Both the position numbers and the translations under genes were made by a program. Positions 1-4,932 of a DNA stretch of 8,642 nt are shown here, piece by piece. The DNA comes from Dehalococcoidia bacterium (lineage in GTDB: Bacteria > Chloroflexota > Dehalococcoidia > UBA2979): contig JASLOV010000255.1 of NCBI GenBank assembly GCA_030745285.1, positions 1 to 8,642 of the forward strand. The letters are read 5' to 3'. The notes beneath the pieces are model-generated. The model was not told the DNA's origin and did no database searches. It saw only the letters and a program-made list of their open reading frames with translations. Within the stretch, counting starts at the first letter, position 1, and every line of letters begins with the position of its first letter.

Positions 1-5
1 GAACG

Positions 6-37
6 TAGTATCGTCGCGCCTCTGAATAGCGGAGGCG
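6..37 (+). promoter_or_regulatory. Possible promoter -10 box and SD-sequestering hairpin before the YHS mini-gene
   Basis: TAGTAT at 6-11 fits the TANNNT form of a -10 box, which would place the transcript start near 17. The predicted leader begins with CGCCTC (17-22), which pairs perfectly with GAGGCG (32-37) across a 9-nt loop; a G-U pair at 16/38 extends the stem. The 3' arm contains most of the Shine-Dalgarno sequence GGAGG (31-35) serving the ATG at 46, so folding would hide the ribosome site. The pairing is seen directly; regulation by temperature, metal or protein is inference. Any -35 box lies outside the window. Confidence 0.35.
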
Positions 38-45
38 TATCCGAG

Positions 46-198
46 ATGGCTGAACAGACCTGCATGGTGTGCGGTAAGAGCTTCGGCGAAGACAAAGAGA
101 TGAAGTGGATGCACGACGGCCAGTGGCTGGCCTTCGACGATCTGGGGTGCCGCAACAAGTTCATCGGCAGCCCGCAGAAGTACCTGGAGTCCGCGTAG
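46..198 (+). CDS. YHS/TRASH-like mini-protein, putative metal-binding (50 aa)
   Basis: A 50-residue protein starting at ATG 46, with GGAGG ten bases upstream, and ending at TAG 196-198. It has a CxxCGK knuckle (C6, C9, G10, K11), H23, and a tail with C35, F39, P43 and Y46 in the order of the YHS pattern (Cys, Phe, Pro, Tyr near the C-terminus). In canonical YHS domains a second Cys precedes the last one (FCxxxC); here that place is Asp (LAFDDLGC), so the usual ligand set is incomplete and C6 may substitute. Such domains bind metal ions and often accompany metal-handling or oxidoreductase proteins. No signal peptide or membrane segment is seen, so it is likely cytoplasmic. It converges on the DUF402 gene. 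Being a coding gene is well supported; the exact metal and role are unknown. Confidence 0.75.
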   Translation: MAEQTCMVCGKSFGEDKEMKWMHDGQWLAFDDLGCRNKFIGSPQKYLESA

Positions 199-242
199 AC
201 CATCAGGCCAGTACCGAGCCGGTCAGGCGCCCTCGTGCCGCC

Positions 243-746
243 CTAGGTGCCGACGTGCGCCTCGCGGTCGAACGGGAAGCCGCCGGTCTTCGCCAGTTCG
301 AGTAGCTCATCGCGCGCGGCAAAGACTGCCGCCACGAGTTCATCCGGGTAGGCGAAACGCGCCCGGTGATCCTCGAACTCATCGACGTCGTCGAGCGTGA
401 CCGTGCCATCCGCATCGGTGAAGACATCGAGGTCGAGGTCGATCCAGCGCAGCACGTCGCCATCGAGACGAGCGGGCGTCGCGATGTTGGCGTAGCTCAT
501 GATGCCGCGCCGGCCCGCGGGCGAGACGTTGTGGTAGATGTTGTAGTGGCGGTCGGTCCAGAACAGCGCCGTGAAGGCAGTCTCGACATCGACGTCGCCG
601 CGGTAGCCCTTCAGCACCGTCCCGGCCGGAACGCGGAACGTGAGCATCGAGCCCTCGTGCGAGAGCAGCGTGGCGCCGAACTCGTAGTGGAGTGAGCCGT
701 CGTACTTCGTCGAGGCGATGCGCACGGGGCGTGGCAGGTCGGTCAT
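243..746 (-). CDS. DUF402 (FomD/Ntdp-like) protein, putative nucleotide diphosphatase
   Basis: A 167-residue protein of the DUF402 fold, whose studied members (Staphylococcus Ntdp, Streptomyces FomD) are metal-dependent hydrolases of nucleoside diphosphates or a CMP-linked intermediate. Family marks are WTDRHYN (63-69) and the acidic stretch WIDLDLDVF (101-109) followed by DDVDEFEDH (119-127). D103, D105, D107 and the 119-126 acids are the expected metal and substrate ligands. The C-terminal helix (134-153) matches the family. I chose ATG 746 over GTG 749 because AGGGG lies six bases before the ATG. It is the last gene of the minus-strand cluster, 51 bp after the MoaD-partner gene, and may be co-transcribed. 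Nothing ties it to AOR chemistry specifically; the true substrate cannot be read from sequence. Confidence 0.85.
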   Translation of the reverse strand: MTDLPRPVRIASTKYDGSLHYEFGATLLSHEGSMLTFRVPAGTVLKGYRGDVDVETAFTALFWTDRHYNIYHNVSPAGRRGIMSYANIATPARLDGDVLRWIDLDLDVFTDADGTVTLDDVDEFEDHRARFAYPDELVAAVFAARDELLELAKTGGFPFDREAHVGT

Positions 747-797
747 CACGGTCCCCTGAGGAGGTCGCAGCTCCGCGATTCTACGGCGACGCGTGCG

Positions 798-1073
798 TTA
801 GCCGCCGCCCCGCTGTGCCTTCTTCAGGAACAGCTCGTGCGCCTGCTCGACGGCCCCGGCATCGCCGCTGAAGACGAGATCGAACTGCGTGAGCCCGATG
901 GTGCCGCCCGGGAGGGCGACGCGGCGGCTCGACCACGCCACCGCCCAGCCATCCGCCGACATCCGTGCTTCGCCGCCGTCATCGCCAGCCTCGACGCTGG
1001 CGCCCATCTCCTCGAAGTAGACGCGGATCAGCCAGTCCGGGAGGCCGCGGATCGAGAGCTCGACGGTGCTCAA
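798..1073 (-). CDS. MoaD-partner protein, DUF1952-like, ending in Gly-Gly-Gly; possibly the detached C-terminal half of moaD
   Basis: A 91-residue frame with a hydrophobic, amphipathic start (LPDWLIRVYFEEMGA, 11-25), a strand region (GTIGLTQFDLVF, 57-68) and a C-terminal helix ending RGGG (88-91). From memory, the Thermus MoaD-related protein (MoaD domain plus DUF1952) has the same pattern after its MoaD part: FPPWLLERYLEEWGG, then a similar strand, then a final RGGG. The only available start is TTG at 1073, with no convincing Shine-Dalgarno. The frame stays open upstream into moaD, reading GAIERFA just before the TTG. This suggests the gene is normally fused to moaD and is reached here through a one-base shift. 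It may instead be a separate, translationally coupled gene ten bases after moaD. Function is unknown; a role with the pterin sulfur carrier is inferred from position. Confidence 0.6.
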   Translation of the reverse strand: MSTVELSIRGLPDWLIRVYFEEMGASVEAGDDGGEARMSADGWAVAWSSRRVALPGGTIGLTQFDLVFSGDAGAVEQAHELFLKKAQRGGG

Positions 1074-1083
1074 GGCGAATCGC

Positions 1084-1362
1084 TCAATCGCGCCCGCCCG
1101 CGACCGGCGGAAAGATGTCGATGCCGCTGTCCGCGTCGACGGGGGTGTCGAGGCCGCCGAGGTGGCGGATGTCCCGTCCGTTCACCATCACCGCGACGTA
1201 CTGGCGCACGGCGCCGTCGTCGCCGACCAGGTGCGGCGCCAGCTCCGGGTAGCCGGCGCTCAGCTCCGCCAGGACATCGCCGATCGTCTCGCAGCGGTCG
1301 AGCACCTTGACGCTGCGCCCACCGACGATCGGGCGCAGCGTCGCATAGAGACGCACTTCCAT
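1084..1362 (-). CDS. MoaD/ThiS-fold molybdopterin synthase sulfur-carrier protein
   Basis: A 92-residue ubiquitin-fold protein: an N-terminal strand (EVRLYATLRPIVG, 2-14), a helix (TIGDVLAELSAGYPEL, 26-41), VAVMVNGRDIRHLGGLDTP (56-74) and the closing DIFPPVAGG (82-90). These are standard MoaD marks. The terminal Gly-Gly (89-90) is normally adenylated and thiocarboxylated, then gives sulfur to form molybdopterin/tungstopterin. Here two residues (RD) follow the Gly-Gly, so the tail is not free unless trimmed. The extra residues come from a frame that hits TGA immediately, whereas the neighbouring frame continues into the next gene. It starts at ATG 1362, 34 bp after AOR, with only a weak ribosome site. 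Its place directly behind a pterin-dependent AOR suggests it serves that enzyme's cofactor. A dedicated MoaD-like paralogue is as likely as the main MoaD. Confidence 0.88.
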   Translation of the reverse strand: MEVRLYATLRPIVGGRSVKVLDRCETIGDVLAELSAGYPELAPHLVGDDGAVRQYVAVMVNGRDIRHLGGLDTPVDADSGIDIFPPVAGGRD

Positions 1363-1396
1363 CGCTCGGGCCCCATCGATCCCCGCGAGGCGAGGG

Positions 1397-3208
1397 TCAG
1401 CTGATGATCTGCAGCTCCTTGAGCTTGGCGTCCGGGGCGACCCCGTCTTCCCAGCCGCGCGCCGCGTAGTACTCGGCCTTCATCTCGTCCAGCTCCACGA
1501 CCGAACCCTCGGCCCCACCGGTGGCGGGCTCCTTCAGGAAGCGCTCCGGCAGGCTGTCCTCGTCGCCGGCGAAGCCGAGCAGGTTGTTGTAGTGACGCTC
1601 GAGGTTGTAGATGCGCTCGCCGGCGAGCATCACGTCGTCCGCGGTCAGCGGTTCACCGACGATCGCCTCGTACTGCATCGCGTACTCCTCGGCGCCCTCG
1701 GCGAAGGCCGAGAACTTGCAGAGGTCCAGCGAGTCACTGAAGGCGTGCAGGTCCTGGAAGATCTTGAGCAGCTCGCCCTTGCCCTTCCACTCCAGCGGGT
1801 CGGTCTTGACCGGGATGCCGAGCAGCTCCGATGCCGGCGTGTAGCCGCGCAGGTGGCAGGCGCCGCGGTTGCTGGTGGCGTATCCGATCGCCTCCCCCTT
1901 GAGCCCGCGCGGGTCATAGGCCGGGATCGCCTGACCCTTCACCGTCATCGCGATTTCCGGGTGACCGAACGAGTCCGCCGCCTGCGCCGTGCCGTCGGCA
2001 AGCGTCGCGCCGATGCCATCGCGGTTCGCAACGGCGGTCGCCGTCTCCACCATGCCGGCGCCGTCGCCCCAGGCAAGCCCGGGGCCGGTGACGTACTCCT
2101 TCTCGGTGGCCTCCATGTACATCGACATCGCATTGCCGATCTCGATCGCGTCCATGCCGTAATCGTTGCACTGGTCGATGACCTTCGCGATCACGGCGAC
2201 ATCGCTATTCCCGCAGTTCGCGCCGAGCGACCATGCCGGCTCGTACTCGAAGGACTCCATCTTCAAACCCGCATACGGCCCGGAGCTGATCTCTACTTCC
2301 TTCTTGCAGGCGACAGGGCAGGCGTGGCAGGTCGGCTCGGCAGACATCACGGTCTCCCGCACGGTCTCGCCGCTGACCTTCTCCGCCTCGGGCCACGTCG
2401 TCTCCTGCGCATTGCGATACGGCAGGGCGCCGATGGTGTTGACCGGGTTCATCAGCACGTTCGTGCCGTAGAGCGAGAGGCCCCCGCTGTTCGGCCCGGT
2501 CACCTCGGAGTCCATGATCGTCTTCAGCGCGCGCTCGTGAGCCGGGCGCCACTTCTCGCGGTCGGCGGCGCGGGGCATCGTGCTGTTGTTGGCCTTGACG
2601 ACGACGGCCTTGAGGTTCTTCGAACCGGCGACTGCGCCGGTGCCGCCGCGCCCGGCGGCGCGGTCGTCCTCGTTGATGATCGAGGCGAACAGCACCTCGT
2701 TCTCACCGGCCTGGCCGATCGCCATCACCGAGAGGTCGCCCGAGCCGTAGCGATCGCCATAGTGCGTCACCGTGTCGTGCACGCCGTGGCCCCAGATGTC
2801 GCTCGCCGGCCGCAGCTCGACGGCGCCGTCCTCGACGTAGGCATAGACCGGCTCCGCGGACTTGCCCGTGAAGAGCAGCGCGTCGAAGCCCGCCCAGCGC
2901 AGCCGAGCCGCGCTCCAGCCGCCCATGTGGCTGTCGACGACGGTGCCGGTGAGCGGCGACTTCGTGACGAACGCCAGCCGTCCGCTCATCGTCGCCTCGG
3001 TGCCGGTGAGCGGGCCGTTGACCAGCGCGAGCATGTTCTCGGGGGAGCGGGCGTCGACCGCCGGCCCGTTGTCGAAGAGGAACTTCACGCCGAGGCCGCG
3101 GGCGCCGATGTAGAGCCGCACGTCGTCCTCGTTGATCTCTTCGTAGCTGACGGTGCCAGAGGTCAGGTCGACTCGTGCGACCCGATTTGCGTATCCACCA
3201 AGTGCCAT
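1397..3208 (-). CDS. aor: Aldehyde:ferredoxin oxidoreductase, tungsten-bis-pterin enzyme
   Basis: A 603-residue AOR-family enzyme of usual length, oxidising aldehydes to acids with ferredoxin as electron acceptor, or the reverse; cytoplasmic, with no signal peptide. The N-terminal cofactor domain spans about 5-205 and includes GRGGTGAVAGSKNLKA (186-201), a conserved pterin-contact region. The iron-sulfur ligands are all present: C294, C297, C301 (CHACPVAC) and C497 (DLCKF). E318, E321 and E323 (MESFEYEP), DPRGLKG (432-438) and H452 (RGACHLRGYTP) match the active-site regions of Pyrococcus AOR. It starts at ATG 3208, with GGAGG seven bases upstream. It leads the minus-strand cluster with moaD next, which fits enzyme plus cofactor supply. 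No adjacent ferredoxin-like small subunit is seen, so it may be a stand-alone AOR using free ferredoxin. The aldehyde substrate cannot be assigned. Confidence 0.95.
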   Translation of the reverse strand: MALGGYANRVARVDLTSGTVSYEEINEDDVRLYIGARGLGVKFLFDNGPAVDARSPENMLALVNGPLTGTEATMSGRLAFVTKSPLTGTVVDSHMGGWSAARLRWAGFDALLFTGKSAEPVYAYVEDGAVELRPASDIWGHGVHDTVTHYGDRYGSGDLSVMAIGQAGENEVLFASIINEDDRAAGRGGTGAVAGSKNLKAVVVKANNSTMPRAADREKWRPAHERALKTIMDSEVTGPNSGGLSLYGTNVLMNPVNTIGALPYRNAQETTWPEAEKVSGETVRETVMSAEPTCHACPVACKKEVEISSGPYAGLKMESFEYEPAWSLGANCGNSDVAVIAKVIDQCNDYGMDAIEIGNAMSMYMEATEKEYVTGPGLAWGDGAGMVETATAVANRDGIGATLADGTAQAADSFGHPEIAMTVKGQAIPAYDPRGLKGEAIGYATSNRGACHLRGYTPASELLGIPVKTDPLEWKGKGELLKIFQDLHAFSDSLDLCKFSAFAEGAEEYAMQYEAIVGEPLTADDVMLAGERIYNLERHYNNLLGFAGDEDSLPERFLKEPATGGAEGSVVELDEMKAEYYAARGWEDGVAPDAKLKELQIIS

Positions 3209-3248
3209 GCTGATGCCTCCGAAAAAGTCTGGCGGTGAGAGTGCGCGG

Positions 3249-3254
3249 ATTGTA
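3249..3254 (-). promoter_or_regulatory. Candidate -10 box for the AOR cluster
   Basis: On the minus strand this reads TACAAT, one mismatch from TATAAT, and is preceded by an overlapping TAATAC. It would start the transcript near 3242, leaving a leader of about 33 nt that contains the GGAGG serving the AOR ATG. No good -35 box is present at 17 bp; the position is occupied by one arm of the inverted repeat, which may mean the promoter depends on an activator. Confidence 0.45.
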
Positions 3255-3256
3255 TT

Positions 3257-3276
3257 ACACGCGGCGAGGCGCGTGT
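3257..3276. promoter_or_regulatory. Operator-like inverted repeat between the divergent AOR and gatB promoters
   Basis: Perfect 7-bp arms ACACGCG (3257-3263) and CGCGTGT (3270-3276) are separated by six bases, a geometry typical of a dimeric regulator site. It sits between two outward-facing TACAAT boxes and covers the -35 zone of both. The repeat is seen directly. That a regulator binds here, and that it controls AOR rather than the housekeeping gatB, is inference. No regulator gene is in the window. Confidence 0.4.
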
Positions 3277-3290
3277 GGGGTGCTCCCAGC

Positions 3291-3296
3291 TACAAT
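3291..3296 (+). promoter_or_regulatory. Candidate -10 box for gatB
   Basis: TACAAT followed by CGG is one mismatch from the consensus and lies about 52 bp before the gatB GTG, giving a leader of roughly 45 nt. A -35 box is not evident at the usual distance. Confidence 0.45.
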
Positions 3297-3347
3297 CGGA
3301 AGACCGGACATGCCGGGTACGAGCGCCGCGGATCGCCAGGGAGCCAC

Positions 3348-4844
3348 GTGACGACGAAGACCGACTACGAGGCCGTGATCGGGCTGGAGACTCACGTCCA
3401 GCTGAAGACACGCTCCAAGATGTTCTGCCGCTGCGACCGCGACTATTTCGACGCGGAGCCGAACACCCACGTCTGCGCGGTCTGCCTCGGCATGCCGGGC
3501 ATGCTGCCGGTGATCAACGAGCAGGCGGTGGCGTTCACGATCCTCACCGGGCTGGCGCTCGGCTGCGAGATTCCGCAGCACTCCAAGTTCGACCGCAAGA
3601 ACTACCCCTACCCCGACCTGCTCAAGGGCTACCAGATTTCGCAGTTCGACCAGCCGCTCTGCGTCGGCGGCGGCCTCGATATTGAGGTCGACGGCGAGGC
3701 GAGTTTCGTGCGACTGGAGCGCATCCACCTCGAGGAGGACACCGCCCGGCTGCTGCACCGCGACGATGGTGGTGGCGGTGGTAGTGGCGGCAGTGGTGGT
3801 GGCCAGGGCTACTCGCTGCTCGACGTGAACCGCGGCGGCGTCCCGCTGATGGAGGCGGTGACGCAACCGGACATGCACTCCAGCGCGCAGGCCGTCGCCT
3901 ACCTGCGCAAGCTGCGCCTGATCCTGCGCTACCTCGGGGTCTCCGACGCAGACATGGAGAAGGGCTCCTTCCGCTGCGACGCCAACATCTCGCTGCGTCC
4001 GCGCGGCCAGGAGGAGCTGGGCGCGAAGGTCGAAGTGAAGAACATGAACTCTTTCCGCGCCATCCAGCGCGCGCTCGAGACGGAGATCGTGCGGCAGTCC
4101 GAGATCCTCGATGCCCGCGACACGGTCGCGCAGGAAACCCGGGGCTACATCGACGCCACCGGCGAGACCGTTTCGCAGCGCTCGAAGGAGGAAGCGCACG
4201 ACTACCGCTACTTCCCCGAGCCCGATCTCCCTCCCCTGCTGACGGAGCCAGCCGTCGTCGAGGAGCTGCGCACCCAGCTGCCCGAGCTGCCCGACGCGAA
4301 GCGCGCGCGCTTCCAGGAGCAGTACCGCCTCAGCACCGAGGAGTCGCGCGTGCTGACGGAGTCACGGCGACGCGCCGACACCTTCGAGGAGACCGCAGGA
4401 CACTCCCAGCCGGAGCGAGCGCGAGCGGTCGCACACTGGCTGATCGGCGACGTGACGGCGCTGCTGCACCAGGTCAGCGCCGATGCGGAGCTGGACCAGA
4501 CGAAGCTCACACCGGCGCACATTGCCGAACTCGTCGACCTCATGGAGGGCGGCACGATCACCGCCGCCAGCGGCAAGGAAGTGCTGGCCGCGGCCTTCGA
4601 GTCGGGCGAGATGCCGGCCGCGATCGTGGAAGCCCAGGGACTCGGCCGCGTCGACGACGAGGGCGAGCTCGGCGGCATCGCGGCGGCCGTGATCGAGGCC
4701 AATCCGAAGGCGGTCACCGACTATCGCGGCGGTAAGGAGAGTGCGATCAAGTTCCTCGTCGGGCAGGTGATGCGGGAGACCCGCGGGCGCTCCGACCCCA
4801 ACTCCGCGGCCGACGCGCTGCACGCGCACCTCGACGCGAGCTGA
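3348..4844 (+). CDS. gatB: Asp-tRNA(Asn)/Glu-tRNA(Gln) amidotransferase subunit B
   Basis: A 498-residue GatB, the kinase and tRNA-binding subunit of GatCAB, which phosphorylates misacylated Glu-tRNA(Gln)/Asp-tRNA(Asn) so that GatA-derived ammonia can amidate it. Marks: YEAVIGLETHVQL (7-19), the zinc cysteines C27, C29, C43, C46, the signature YPYPDLLKGYQISQ (86-99), NRGGVPLMEA, and a C-terminal YqeY-like helical tail from about 350. GTG 3348 is chosen because homologues begin next to this motif and AGGGAG lies four to five bases upstream; the open frame extends further 5' without conservation. Oddity: a Gly/Ser-rich insert at 141-152 where relatives have a short loop. gatC and gatA are not adjacent, which is common in this kind of genome. 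Very secure assignment. Confidence 0.97.
   Translation: MTTKTDYEAVIGLETHVQLKTRSKMFCRCDRDYFDAEPNTHVCAVCLGMPGMLPVINEQAVAFTILTGLALGCEIPQHSKFDRKNYPYPDLLKGYQISQFDQPLCVGGGLDIEVDGEASFVRLERIHLEEDTARLLHRDDGGGGGSGGSGGGQGYSLLDVNRGGVPLMEAVTQPDMHSSAQAVAYLRKLRLILRYLGVSDADMEKGSFRCDANISLRPRGQEELGAKVEVKNMNSFRAIQRALETEIVRQSEILDARDTVAQETRGYIDATGETVSQRSKEEAHDYRYFPEPDLPPLLTEPAVVEELRTQLPELPDAKRARFQEQYRLSTEESRVLTESRRRADTFEETAGHSQPERARAVAHWLIGDVTALLHQVSADAELDQTKLTPAHIAELVDLMEGGTITAASGKEVLAAAFESGEMPAAIVEAQGLGRVDDEGELGGIAAAVIEANPKAVTDYRGGKESAIKFLVGQVMRETRGRSDPNSAADALHAHLDAS
3768..3803 (+). repeat. GGN/AGT trinucleotide tract inside gatB encoding a Gly/Ser linker
   Basis: Twelve successive codons give ten Gly and two Ser (residues 141-152). 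Six of the ten Gly codons are GGT and both Ser codons are AGT, unlike the surrounding gene, which strongly prefers C- or G-ending codons. This looks like a slippage-expanded microsatellite in a surface loop between the kinase-domain strands. Copy number may vary between strains. Confidence 0.75.
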
Positions 4845-4864
4845 GCGGCCTCTCGACCGACTCG

Positions 4865-4894
4865 TTGACCGAGCCCCAGTGGGCGGCGTATACC
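4865..4894 (+). promoter_or_regulatory. Candidate promoter for yvcK
   Basis: TTGACC (4865-4870), 18 bp, then TATACC (4889-4894): matches of five and four out of six to the -35 and -10 consensus, the best sigma-70-like pair in the window. The predicted start near 4901 leaves about 32 nt before the TTG start codon of yvcK. If correct, the in-frame GTG at 4879 lies upstream of the transcript and cannot be the start. Confidence 0.5.
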
Positions 4895-4932
4895 GGATCG
4901 GGCGGGTCCTTCGACCGAGGGACGGGATCGCA

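Noticed and set aside
837..1310. 157-codon plus-strand frame across moaD and its partner
   Set aside because: Arg/Pro-rich composition typical of a wrong frame; the minus strand has recognisable MoaD motifs.
1592..3238. 548-codon open frame antisense to AOR
   Set aside because: High GC leaves the opposite strand of a real gene free of stops. The translation is rich in Arg, Val and His with no family motif, while the minus strand encodes a complete AOR with all cysteine ligands.
3153..3347. 65-residue N-terminal extension of gatB in the same open frame
   Set aside because: It would run through the AOR start, both promoter boxes and the palindrome; GatB homologues begin near the YEAVIGLETH motif and GTG 3348 has its own ribosome site.
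3255..4199. 314-codon open frame antisense to gatB
   Set aside because: Low-complexity, Arg/Leu/Val/Ala-rich shadow of gatB; it crosses the divergent promoter region and includes the reverse of the glycine tract as a Thr/Ala run.
4853..4918. Direct repeat TCGACCGA at 4853-4860 and 4911-4918 flanking the yvcK promoter
   Set aside because: Eight bases of GC-rich sequence repeated once could be chance; no symmetry. Kept only as a note.
4879..4932. GTG 4879 as the start of yvcK
   Set aside because: No ribosome site, and it lies inside the spacer of the best promoter in the window; TTG 4933 has purines upstream. Not fully excluded.
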